Assembly: GCF_003946325.1 (NCBI RefSeq)
Contig: NZ_RHNT01000022.1
Location: 1-33,955, forward strand
Reading direction: 5' to 3'
Length of the DNA: 33,955 nt
DNA from: Companilactobacillus furfuricola
GTDB taxonomy: Bacteria > Bacillota > Bacilli > Lactobacillales > Lactobacillaceae
A program made the position numbers and the translations under genes. Below, piece after piece: positions 7,611-15,790 of the stretch (positions are counted from its first letter, which is position 1; each line of letters begins with the position of its first letter). Below the pieces are notes generated by a model, which was not told the origin of the DNA, made no database searches, and worked only from the letters and a program-made list of their open reading frames with translations.

Positions 7611-7652
7611 GCTAGATATCGATTTTTTGTAAGATCGGGGTCTAGCTTTTTT
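7611..7652 (+). terminator. Terminator of the two-component operon
   Basis: GCTAGA (7611-7616) pairs with TCTAGC (7641-7646), with inner pairing of ATCGAT against AGATCGG, followed by six Ts. Confidence 0.75.
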
Positions 7653-7658
7653 ATTTAT

Positions 7659-7798
7659 CCTCAAGGATGTTGAAACGAGCTCCAGGCGACAGCGGCCTCC
7701 GGTTTAGAAACTGTCAGCAGGCACGGCTTCGCCGCACCTTTGGTGCTGACAGTCCCTAAATCCTCAGCAGCTGACCGTCGCCTTCCGCTCTCTGCTTT
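7659..7798 (-). repeat. Copy D2 of the structured repeat (minus orientation)
   Basis: Read on the minus strand it has a head arm (7790-7775, GAGCGGAAGGCGACGG), TCAGCTGCTGAGG, the central CTGTCAGCA...TGCTGACAG inverted repeat enclosing small GGC/GCC and GCACC/GGTGC hairpins, and a tail arm (7692-7677, CTGTCGCCTGGAGCTC). Head and tail pair with each other at the ends, leaving a small internal loop. The central part is almost identical to D3 at 15138-15243 in the opposite orientation. The rest of 7591-7900 is promoter and leader sequence for the next gene, whose AAAGGA site (7879-7884) is oddly far (16 bases) from its ATG. Confidence 0.85.
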
Positions 7799-7900
7799 GT
7801 AAGAATTTCTTATTTAAACCTTATCAATCACCAGTAGTTAGTAAAATATCCCGCTAGTATACTAATCACCATTATATGAAAGGACTTCCTAACTAACTTA

Positions 7901-9402
7901 ATGTCAAAACTTACAACTAAATTACAACAACAATTAATTTCTAAAAATGATGAACTTATTATGCAAGATCAACATGGTCACTGGTATTCTGGCGATCAAC
8001 TTTTTGAAGAGGTCCAGATTTGGAAAGACTACTGGAAGAATAAAGGGATCGGTCATGACGATATTGTTTTGGTCAGCTTGACTAATTCGGTCTCTTATTC
8101 ACTAGTTCTTCAGAGTTTGTGGGAGATCGGTGCGATTGCTCAAAATGTTAATCCGGCTACTACTGAGATTCAGATCAGTGAATTGGAAGAACAATATCAC
8201 TATGCTGCGATCATATTTGATGAATCGGTCACTTCTTTGAAGATCCTGGGAGATACTTTTGTTGATCAACCGCGATTGACTACTTTACATGAACCAGAAT
8301 TGCAAATTTTTCTTGCTAAAAACCATGAGGCACATCCCCAAAGTGATCCTGCTGATGATCAGATTGCCTTGATCATGCATACTTCAGGCACGACTGGTAA
8401 ACCTAAGCGTGTCGGTCTGACCCACGATAACTTATTTTATGGGGCTTTGAACGTCATCGAATCACAGCGTTTAACAGCAGAAGACAGCACCTTGGTCTTA
8501 ATGCCGATGTTCCACATTAATGCGATGGTCATCTCCAATTTGGCGACACGACTTTCAAACGGGAAACTATTGTTCCGACCAAAATTCAGTGCCCACACTT
8601 TTTGGCCAGAAGTATCTACAGAACAAATCACTTGGGTCTCTCTGACACCGGCTATCATCGCTATCTTATTACGCCGTGATGAACAACCTACTACTAATAA
8701 TTTACGCTTTTTAAGAACTGCATCGGCGCCATTATTGCCTAGTGTTCACCAAGCATTCAACAAGCGTTTCAATATTCCTTTGATCGAAAGTTACGGCATG
8801 ACTGAAGCAGCCAGTCAGATCGCACAAAATCCTTTAAATGCACCCATCAAAATACCGTGGGTCAAAATTACGGTAACGAGCTCATTATCTTGAACGATGA
8901 TGGCGAGAAGCTTCCTAAAAATGAAGTTGGTCAAATTGCAGTCAGAGGTAAAAATGTTATCACTCATTATCTCGACCCACAGCCGGAAGCATTTTTTAAA
9001 GATTGGCTCTTAACTGGCGATCTCGGCCTGATCGACGACTCTGGATATTTACATATCGTCGGTCGTAGCAAAGAAATGATCATCCGTGGTGGAGAAAATA
9101 TCAATCCTTTAGCCGTCGAAGATTGTCTGAGCCAAGTTCGCTTCGTAAAAGAAATCGCCGTCGTCGGTCTTCCCGATAAGATTTACGGCGAGATCGTTGC
9201 TGCTATCATTGTGCCGAACTTTCCAACGAAAGATCATCGTCACATCCAGGTTTTATTGAACCAAATGGCCAAAGAAGAACTCTTACCAGTTGAACGGCCA
9301 ACTAAATACTTCTTCGTTTCCGAACTACCTAAAAATGCTACGGGAAAAATTCAACGAACACTTTTAGCTAAAAGAATTACTGAACAATTAAAGGAGGCTT
9401 AA
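7901..9402 (+). pseudogene. Acyl/oxalyl-CoA-synthetase-like AMP-ligase, frameshifted
   Basis: Two frames (7901-8893 and about 8857-9402) together make one adenylate-forming ligase like the intact paralog at 12315-13835. The first part carries TSGTTGKPKRVGLTH (P-loop-like A3) and YGMTEAASQ (A5). The second carries LTGDLGLIDDSGYLHIVGR (A7/A8), GGENINP and the catalytic lysine region NATGKIQRT. The break lies at about 8851-8860, just where the paralog reads RKIGSAG; this copy reads K-I, then V-G after a shift, consistent with a 4-base deletion removing G-S. The MTEASxxxxNP-like motif recalls oxalyl-CoA synthetases, but the substrate is unproven. Either a recent pseudogene or an assembly error; everything else is intact. 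Confidence 0.85.
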
Positions 9403-9405
9403 TCT

Positions 9406-10218
9406 ATGCAGAGATCTATTGCATTACCGATCCATAAAGAGCGGACTTTGAAATTACCGCTCAACAAAGTATTACCATTCATTGTTCCGATCGTCGTCTT
9501 GATAGCTTGGCAAGTCAGCAGTAATCTCGGCTGGCTTCCTAGTACGATCTTGCCTTCACCGATTGCCGTCTTCCAAGATGGTATTTCGTTGACCCAATCG
9601 GGTGAACTGCCAAAAAACTTAAGTATTAGTTTGTATCGAGCTACTCTTGGCTTATTGATCGGTGGCGGGATCGGCTTTATTCTCGGATTCATCAACGGCA
9701 TGTCCAAAACTTGTCGCTTACTATTTGATTCTTCGATCCAAATGTTTCGAAACATCCCCCACTTAGCTTTGATCCCGTTGATCATTCTTTGGTTAGGTAT
9801 CAACGAATCAGCCAAAATTTCACTCGTCGCCATCGGAACAATGTTCCCAGTTTATATCAACACGTTCCACGGGATTAGTTCTGTCGATAAAGACTTGATC
9901 GAGATGGGGAAATCTTATCAATTAACGAAAAAACAGCTTTTTTCCAAGATTATTTTCCCAGCTGCCCTTCCCCAGATTTTCGTAGGTATCCGCTACGCTT
10001 TAGGTGTCATGTGGACGACTTTGATCGTGGCAGAAACTATTTCAGCTAGTTCCGAGATCGGTTATATGGCCAATAATGCTGAAGATTTTATGGATATGGA
10101 GACGGTCATTCTTTGTATCGTTATCTATGCGATTTTAGGTAAGGTCTCTGATTTGATCGCCAAAAGTTTTGAAAGTCTTTTCCTTGAATGGAAAACATTA
10201 GGAAGGAATAACGCTTAA
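9406..10218 (+). CDS. ABC transporter permease, nitrate/taurine/sulfonate (SsuC/TauC) type
   Basis: A 270-residue inner-membrane permease with about six helices (first at about 24-43). It carries the BPD_transp_1 EAA-loop signature near residues 163-189 (GKSYQLTKKQLFSKIIFPAALPQIF), which docks to the ATPase. Ribosome site AAGGAGG sits in the last codons of the ligase frame, and the ATPase gene starts 2 bases after the stop, so ligase, permease and ATPase form one operon. The family moves sulfonates, taurine, nitrate or pyrimidine precursors; nothing in the sequence decides which. The matching binding protein is on the convergent operon (11345-12322). Confidence 0.9.
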   Translation: MQRSIALPIHKERTLKLPLNKVLPFIVPIVVLIAWQVSSNLGWLPSTILPSPIAVFQDGISLTQSGELPKNLSISLYRATLGLLIGGGIGFILGFINGMSKTCRLLFDSSIQMFRNIPHLALIPLIILWLGINESAKISLVAIGTMFPVYINTFHGISSVDKDLIEMGKSYQLTKKQLFSKIIFPAALPQIFVGIRYALGVMWTTLIVAETISASSEIGYMANNAEDFMDMETVILCIVIYAILGKVSDLIAKSFESLFLEWKTLGRNNA

Positions 10219-10219
10219 T

Positions 10220-10942
10220 ATGAATGATCAATTTATTTCAATTAAAAATGTAAACAAGCAATACGATAAAGTTACTGCATTAGAAAACGTCAATCTTAGT
10301 ATTAACAAAGGTGAATTTGTCGCCTTAGTTGGTATGAGTGGTGGTGGAAAGAGTACCCTGCTCCGCTTGATCGCCAATTTAGAAAAGCCCACTAGAGGTT
10401 CCGTTACGATCAATACAAATGACCCCGTCTCCTCAACTCGTGTCATGTTTCAGGAAGATCGATTACTACCTTGGATGAATTTAGTCGACAACTTGTCCTT
10501 TGGCTCGAAAAATAAGGAGGATAAGCGAAAAGCTCGTCGCTTGCTAGATTTAGTCGAATTAGGCGATTTTGCTGATCAGTATCCAACTCAACTATCCGGT
10601 GGTCAAAAGCAACGGGTAGCTTTGGCTAGAGCGTTGATGACCGACCCAGAGATTTTGTTATTAGACGAACCTTTAGGGGCTCTCGATGCCTTAACTAGAC
10701 GAAAAATGCAGGACTTGATCTTAAATATTTGTCAAAAGAACCAACTGACAACTATTTTAGTAACTCACGATGTTGAAGAAGCTGCACGCATGGCTGACCG
10801 AATAGTCGTCATGAAAAATGCTACTAATCTCTATGAAGAAACTTGTCCAAGTAATAAAAACGCTGGTCAGATCGGTATCGTAGCCGATAAAGTACTAGCC
10901 GAGATCCTCGGTGAGTCCCACCGAGAAGTAAAATATGCTTAA
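10220..10942 (+). CDS. ABC transporter ATPase, nitrate/taurine/sulfonate (SsuB/TauB) type
   Basis: A 240-residue ATPase with all motifs: Walker A GMSGGGKST (38-46), Q-loop FQED, signature LSGGQKQR, Walker B ILLLDEPLGALD and H-loop THDVEEA. It has the usual length of this import subfamily. Coupled to the permease upstream. A clear terminator follows at 10945-10974, which ends the operon here, without a binding-protein gene. Confidence 0.95.
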   Translation: MNDQFISIKNVNKQYDKVTALENVNLSINKGEFVALVGMSGGGKSTLLRLIANLEKPTRGSVTINTNDPVSSTRVMFQEDRLLPWMNLVDNLSFGSKNKEDKRKARRLLDLVELGDFADQYPTQLSGGQKQRVALARALMTDPEILLLDEPLGALDALTRRKMQDLILNICQKNQLTTILVTHDVEEAARMADRIVVMKNATNLYEETCPSNKNAGQIGIVADKVLAEILGESHREVKYA

Positions 10943-10944
10943 TT

Positions 10945-10974
10945 AATAGCTGGATATTCTCCAGCTATTTTTTT
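10945..10974 (+). terminator. Terminator of the ligase/permease/ATPase operon
   Basis: AATAGCTGG (10945-10953) pairs with CCAGCTATT (10961-10969), followed by a T-run. Confidence 0.9.
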
Positions 10975-10975
10975 G

Positions 10976-11303
10976 CGTTGAAATTGAATTTCAGCATTCA
11001 CGAATTAGTTCTATTTTGTTTTTACTCTTGTTGCTGAAAAACTAGGAAATGTGCATATCGGTAACCCGTAATTGTTAATATGAAGCCATTTGAGAGAGTT
11101 TTTCTAAGTTTGTGTCACTGATTAAGCCCAACACTAAAAAGCTTGTACGAAGTATTACAAGCTTTAGTGAAATATCCTTTTAAATTTATTAATTATCCCT
11201 GTTCTTTAGTAATTACGTGTAGACTGACATGCATTGATCCTTTCCTGCAAGATCAAAGTGTCGGATCAACCAAGCGGTTTATTGTTCAATCTATTAATTT
11301 GCA
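10976..11303. other. Gene-free spacer between convergent operons
   Basis: No supported gene. It holds one strong inverted repeat without a T-run: CACTAAAAAGCTTGTA (11132-11147) against TACAAGCTTTAGTG (11156-11169) with a 2-base bulge. A 61-codon frame over it has no ribosome site and no protein-like composition. It may be a remnant of an inserted element. Confidence 0.5.
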
Positions 11304-11335
11304 CAAAAAAACACGACCTCACTTATGAGATCGTG
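11304..11335 (-). terminator. Terminator of the binding-protein/ligase/acyltransferase operon
   Basis: On the minus strand CACGATCTC (11334-11326) pairs with GAGGTCGTG (11320-11312), followed by seven Ts. It lies 9 bases after the stop of the binding protein. Confidence 0.85.
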
Positions 11336-11344
11336 CTGTTTAGT

Positions 11345-12322
11345 TTAATCATAGTCTCCACTTTCACTAATGTTGACTTTGTTTTTGATCAACCCTTCTT
11401 CATAAAATAGATCAGCGATTTGTTGTTCTTCTTTTACATAAGTAGAATTCATGGCGCTGATACTAAATGTTCGTCGTTCAACTAATTTTTTGACCACGGA
11501 CTTAGAAACTTTCAACGATTTGCTCATCATTGTGATCACTTCTGAATGATGATCGTTAGCCCATTCCATATCTTCTTGTAGATACTTGATCAAGTATTTC
11601 GAAACTTCGGTATGATCTTTTGCATAGCTTTGCAATGACAAGATGTAGTCACGGTTATTAGTAATGCCGGTTCCATTAGTCAATAACTTAGCATTTTGTG
11701 TCAATTGAGCTTGAGAAGTATACGGATCCCAAGTTGCCCAGGCATCGACCTTTCCTTTTGAAAAAGCGATACTTGCGCTAGACTGATCCATATTTACTAA
11801 GGTAACGTCAGAAGTCGTTAAGCCTGCTTTTTTCAAAGCTGAGATGACCATGTACTGCGAACTAGTTCCTTTTGTATAGGCGATCTTCTTTCCTTTGAGA
11901 TCTGACAGTGACGACATGCTAGAAGATTTCTTAACTAAGATGCCTGATCCTTTCGCTTTTGAAGAACTGCCGGCAATATAAGTTAGTTTAGTGCCGCTAG
12001 ACAAAGCAGTAACTGGCGGTGTATCACCTGTTCGTGCATAATCGATGCTTCCTGCTTTGAGGGCTTGCATCAAAGAATTACCGTCTTGAAATTCTTTAAA
12101 GTTCACTTTATAACCTTTGGCGGACATCTTTTTGACGAATTCACCACGAGCTTTGGCAATATCAAAAGGATCACCTTTTTGATAACCGATGGTTACGGTA
12201 GTTTCACCAGACATCTTTTGACCAGCATCGGTTTGTTTGAAGCCATAAAAAGCCACGATCGCCCAAAACATCAAAACGACCGTGATCAATACTTTTTTCA
12301 AATTGCGTTTTCTTTTACTCAT
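11345..12322 (-). CDS. ABC transporter substrate-binding protein, SsuA/TauA-like
   Basis: A 325-residue periplasmic-binding-fold protein (NMT1/SsuA class). An N-terminal membrane segment (about 9-26) follows KRKRNLKK. No lipobox cysteine is visible, so it is probably held by an uncleaved anchor or released, unlike many Gram-positive binding proteins. TVTIGYQKGDPFDIAKARGEF opens the domain; RTGDTPPVTA and DAWATWDPYTSQA are typical pocket and hinge segments of sulfonate binders. Ribosome site GGAGGAA; the start overlaps the ligase stop by 8 bases. It presumably serves the permease/ATPase pair on the facing operon. Substrate could be an alkanesulfonate, taurine or another small anion. Confidence 0.9.
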   Translation of the reverse strand: MSKRKRNLKKVLITVVLMFWAIVAFYGFKQTDAGQKMSGETTVTIGYQKGDPFDIAKARGEFVKKMSAKGYKVNFKEFQDGNSLMQALKAGSIDYARTGDTPPVTALSSGTKLTYIAGSSSKAKGSGILVKKSSSMSSLSDLKGKKIAYTKGTSSQYMVISALKKAGLTTSDVTLVNMDQSSASIAFSKGKVDAWATWDPYTSQAQLTQNAKLLTNGTGITNNRDYILSLQSYAKDHTEVSKYLIKYLQEDMEWANDHHSEVITMMSKSLKVSKSVVKKLVERRTFSISAMNSTYVKEEQQIADLFYEEGLIKNKVNISESGDYD

Positions 12323-13835
12323 GCACTTCCTCCGCTGACATCGAAATTATTTGTGACTGCAATTGCTTGCGAAGAACTTTACCAGTTGGATTTCTTGGAA
12401 AGTCTTTTACGAAATAGATTCGTGTCGGTCTTTCATAATTAGCTAACGTTTCAGTGGCATGAGTCATCAGATCTTGTCGTTGTTCATTTTCATCCATTGG
12501 TGAGCGACTAATGATCACTGCCGTGACCGCTTCACCGTAAAGTAGATCTGGCGTGGCGATCACAGCAACTTCTTTGACAAAATCTAGCTGACTCAAAGAA
12601 TTCTCCACTTGGGCTGGCGAAACCTTTTCACCGCCATGATTGATGATATCTTTCTTACGACCTTTCACGAATAAGTAACCTTCGCTATCAAAATATCCGA
12701 GATCTCCCGTTAAAAACCAACCATTATGGAAGGAATCGGTCTGAACATCTAAATAATGAGAAATAACGTGATCTCCTTTTACAGCTATCTCGCCAAGTTT
12801 GTTAGCTTGCTGAGTCGTCTTGCCTTCATTGACGATCGCTACCTCAGTTTTGAAAGGTTTGCCGGCAGAGCCGATCTTGCGCTGTGAAAAGGGATTGATC
12901 GTACATTGGCTAGCTGTTTCAGTCATTCCGTATCCTTCTAAGATGACCGTGTGAAATCTTTGTTGAAATTCGGTCAATTTATCGATCGGCAAAGAAAAAG
13001 ATGACGAACGAACAAAGCGTAATTTGATATCGTCAGAATAACGATCATTAGCTTTTTGATTGAGCAATAAAATGTTGATTATCGTGGGAACGACCGAAAC
13101 CCAAGTGACGTGATTATTTTTCACTTGATCCCAAAATTTGGAAGCACTGAATTTTTCTGCGACCACGATTTTCCCACCTGAAAGTCTCGTCGATAGTAGG
13201 CAAACTGCTTGAGCATTAATATGAAACATTGGCATGATCACTAAGACTGTGTCTTGCTCTGTCAGTTGATGACTTTCGATATCGTGCTCTACCGCATTGA
13301 AAAGGATCTTGTGACTTAATCCCACTCGCTTGGGTTTTCCAGTCGTCCCAGAAGTATTCATGATCAAAGCTAGATCATTTTCTGCTGGTGTTTTGGCATC
13401 GTGGTGTAAATTAGTTTGATCGATCAATAAATTTAAATTGTTGACGGTATTTAATTCACCTGTTGCTAATTGCGTTGATCGATAATTTTGAATGTATTCT
13501 GCCATTTGATCTTCCACAAAATAACCGGCATAAGTATTTTCGTTGATTTCTGCCAATAGTTCACTTTCTGGAGTAGTTGCGGCAATAGGATGCATGATCG
13601 CTCCTACTTCCCAAATTGCTTGAGTGATCACTGGGTAGGCTGCCATATTTGGCAAACAGATCAAAACAACATCTTGATAACCGATTTTTTGACGGACAAA
13701 GACTTGTTTTAATTGTTCGACATCTTCTGAAATTTCTCTTCCAGTAAACCAGCGATCCATTTTTTCATCCTTAATGATTTTCTCTGATTGATTATTCTTC
13801 AACTGTTTGTTTAACTGCTCTGTTATTTCTGACAT
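12315..13835 (-). CDS. AMP-dependent CoA ligase (acyl/oxalyl-CoA synthetase-like), intact paralog
   Basis: A full-length 506-residue ANL-superfamily enzyme: acid + ATP + CoA gives acyl-CoA + AMP + PPi. It has TSGTTGKPKR (161-170), MPMFHINA, GYGMTETASQ, LTGDLGYFDSEGYLFVKGR and the terminal catalytic lysine in NPTGKVLRK. ATG at 13835 has AAGGAG nine bases upstream, inside the acyltransferase gene (44-base overlap). It closely parallels the frameshifted copy at 7901-9402. Placement between an acyltransferase and a sulfonate-type binding protein suggests it activates an imported or acyl-donor acid. No oxalyl-CoA decarboxylase or formyl-CoA transferase is nearby, so an oxalate role lacks support. 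Confidence 0.9.
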   Translation of the reverse strand: MSEITEQLNKQLKNNQSEKIIKDEKMDRWFTGREISEDVEQLKQVFVRQKIGYQDVVLICLPNMAAYPVITQAIWEVGAIMHPIAATTPESELLAEINENTYAGYFVEDQMAEYIQNYRSTQLATGELNTVNNLNLLIDQTNLHHDAKTPAENDLALIMNTSGTTGKPKRVGLSHKILFNAVEHDIESHQLTEQDTVLVIMPMFHINAQAVCLLSTRLSGGKIVVAEKFSASKFWDQVKNNHVTWVSVVPTIINILLLNQKANDRYSDDIKLRFVRSSSFSLPIDKLTEFQQRFHTVILEGYGMTETASQCTINPFSQRKIGSAGKPFKTEVAIVNEGKTTQQANKLGEIAVKGDHVISHYLDVQTDSFHNGWFLTGDLGYFDSEGYLFVKGRKKDIINHGGEKVSPAQVENSLSQLDFVKEVAVIATPDLLYGEAVTAVIISRSPMDENEQRQDLMTHATETLANYERPTRIYFVKDFPRNPTGKVLRKQLQSQIISMSAEEVHE

Positions 13836-14988
13836 TTTTTCTTACTCCTTTGGTGATGTGCCATTGTGGTCTACCGATCAAGACTCCAAATGGTGGTACC
13901 TTGTAGCAGAACCACGAAATTAAAAATGCCCCGCCTAAAACAAATACATACCCAATTGGTAATAGTAGTAATGTGACAAATGATGGAACGTCGATAAGCG
14001 ATAAGATGCCGTATAACATCGTCAACGGAATCGTTTGAACTAAGTAAATCCCAAAAGATACCTTAGCCATATTCCGGATAGAATTATCGATCCACTTAGG
14101 CAAACCGTTGAGCCTTGCATGCGCATACTGACGACCGATCCAAAAAACAAAGACGATCATGAAAGTATCGTAGATGAAAATGAGTGGTTGGTGGATCGAC
14201 AACGTAGCACTAATGCTTAAGTGCAAAATATCTTGATTGCCAAAAAACAATCCCACTGTACTAATTGCCAAGATCAAAGTCGACCAACCGATCATTCGAT
14301 GATATTTTTCAATAAACGCATCTACTTCTTTGTAATGGATAGCAACATATGCTCCAGCAATAAAATAAAATTGATAAACTAAAATATTCAATCCATAAGC
14401 TCTGAACAAATACCACCAACTGTCACGGTCAACGCCAGGTAGCCAGTATTTAATACCGATCACTAACAATAGTTGCAACAAGGCACTAACGACCAGAATT
14501 GCTAAATGATGATTTTCCAATTTTTTGAACATATAGACGATCAGTGGGAAAAATAAATACAGCTGGAAAGTTACGATGATGTAATACATATAAAATTGAT
14601 TACCATGGATCACCGCATCCCACAATTTGGAAAAATACTCCGGCCACAACAAGGCCGTACCTGCCGTTATCGTCGTAAACCACAACATAATGGCATTCCA
14701 ACTAATGTACGGTATCCCAACATTGAGATAGCGTTTCTTCCAAAACTTCAGCCAATGCTGATCTTTATTGTAATAATTTAAAACCAAAACCAATCCAGTC
14801 ATAAACATAAAACCCATTCGGGTAAAATGCAGCGACAAGTGAGAAGCCTCAATAAACAATCTACTCCCAGAACCATCGGTCATATTATTTTTAAATGCAG
14901 TAGTAGTGTGGTTCAACAAAACCCCACCAATGAAAATGACTCGCATCAAGTCAACTTCATACAAATACTTCTTCTTCGTAGTAGCCAA
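13792..14988 (-). CDS. Acyltransferase-3 family membrane protein (OafA/WecH-like)
   Basis: A 398-residue integral membrane protein with about ten helices. The N-terminal motif DLMRVIFIGGVLLNH has the conserved Arg and His of the family. Such enzymes transfer acetyl, succinyl or other acyl groups to surface polysaccharides or lipids. The start is TTG (14988-14986): GAGGTG lies five bases upstream and no ATG fits. First gene of the three-gene minus operon. Its neighbour makes an acyl-CoA, so enzyme and donor supply may be linked (inference). No signs of truncation. Confidence 0.85.
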   Translation of the reverse strand: MATTKKKYLYEVDLMRVIFIGGVLLNHTTTAFKNNMTDGSGSRLFIEASHLSLHFTRMGFMFMTGLVLVLNYYNKDQHWLKFWKKRYLNVGIPYISWNAIMLWFTTITAGTALLWPEYFSKLWDAVIHGNQFYMYYIIVTFQLYLFFPLIVYMFKKLENHHLAILVVSALLQLLLVIGIKYWLPGVDRDSWWYLFRAYGLNILVYQFYFIAGAYVAIHYKEVDAFIEKYHRMIGWSTLILAISTVGLFFGNQDILHLSISATLSIHQPLIFIYDTFMIVFVFWIGRQYAHARLNGLPKWIDNSIRNMAKVSFGIYLVQTIPLTMLYGILSLIDVPSFVTLLLLPIGYVFVLGGAFLISWFCYKVPPFGVLIGRPQWHITKGVRKNVRNNRAVKQTVEE

Positions 14989-15093
14989 AAATTCACCTCA
15001 ATACTATGCTGATAAAAAACATATAACAGTTATATCACGCACAAAAGCCCCAGTCTTGATGAACAATTAAGGAGAAAATATGAAAAACTTATA

Positions 15094-15277
15094 AACACAG
15101 AGAGCGCAGCGGGGTGGTCAGCTGCTGAGGATTTAAACACAGAGAGCGGAAGGCGACGGTCAGCTGCTGAGGATTTAGGGACTGTCAGCACCAAAGGTGC
15201 GGCAAAGCCGTGCCTGCTGACAGTTTCTAAACCGGAGGCCGCTACCCCGCGGAGCTCGTTTCAACATCCTTGAGGAT
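15094..15277 (+). repeat. Copy D3 of the structured repeat, with two head arms
   Basis: It has a first head (15102-15117), then a second head (15144-15159) identical to that of D2, the central inverted repeat ACTGTCAGCA (15181-15190)/TGCTGACAGT (15215-15224), and a tail (15242-15257). The tail pairs with the first head over 16 bases with two mismatches, not with the second head. From 15138 to 15243 it differs from D2 at only about one base. It looks like a chimera formed by recombination in the shared centre. Confidence 0.85.
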
Positions 15278-15690
15278 TAATAAAAACACCACTATCAAAA
15301 CCGCAGCAAATTTAACTAGTAAAAATAAAAAAACTCTATCCAATTTACAGCAAGTTTATCTAGAAAAAAATAGAACCCACTATTTCAGATACAGCATTTT
15401 TGAGAAGATTAAATTCTAAACCGGAGGCCGCTACCCCGCGGAGCTCGTTTTCACATCCTTGAGGATTAATAAAAACACCACTATCAAAACCGCAGCAAAT
15501 TTAACTAGTAAAAATAAAAAAAAATCTATCCAATTCACAGCAAGTTTATCTAGAAAAAAATAGAACCCACTATTTCAGATACAGCATTTTTGAGAAGATT
15601 AAATTCTAAACCGGAGGCCGCTACCCCGCGGAGCTCGTTTCAACATCCTTGAGGATAAATAAAAACACCTCCATCTAAACCACAGCAAGT
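15226..15690. repeat. 190-bp tandem repeat, two full units and one degenerate unit
   Basis: Units start at 15226, 15415 and 15605 (periods 189 and 190). Each begins with the tail of the D element (TCTAAACCGGAGGCCGCTACC) and continues through CATCCTTGAGGAT and an A-rich spacer. Units one and two are almost identical apart from an A-run length and a few bases. Unit three diverges after about 60 bases. Inside the spacer, AGCAAATTTAACTAG and AGCAAGTTTATCTAG form a smaller degenerate repeat. The remainder of 14989-15790 shows no gene. Confidence 0.9.
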
Positions 15691-15764
15691 TTAACAATCA
15701 AAAAAAGAACCAACTTCCCCATTCACCGCAAGTTTAGCCACCAAGTTTTCAATCACAGAAGAAC

Positions 15765-15790
15765 AAAAAAAGCCCCCAAAAGGAGGCTTT
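15765..15790 (-). terminator. Terminator of the PgaC-like operon
   Basis: On the minus strand AGCCTCC pairs with GGGGGCT (one G-U), followed by seven Ts, directly after the stop codon. Confidence 0.85.

Noticed and set aside
8857-9402. Second half of the first CoA ligase as an independent gene
   Set aside because: It starts in mid-domain, has no ribosome site and continues the paralog alignment exactly; it is the 3' part of a frameshifted gene.
11143-11328. 61-codon frame in the convergent spacer
   Set aside because: No ribosome site, contains the minus-operon terminator and an inverted repeat, and does not look like a protein.
12315-13835. Calling this enzyme an oxalyl-CoA synthetase outright
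   Set aside because: The motif likeness is limited and no oxalyl-CoA decarboxylase or formyl-CoA transferase is present in the window.
15226-15690. CRISPR array
   Set aside because: There are only two to three units of 190 bp, with no short repeat/spacer alternation and no cas genes.
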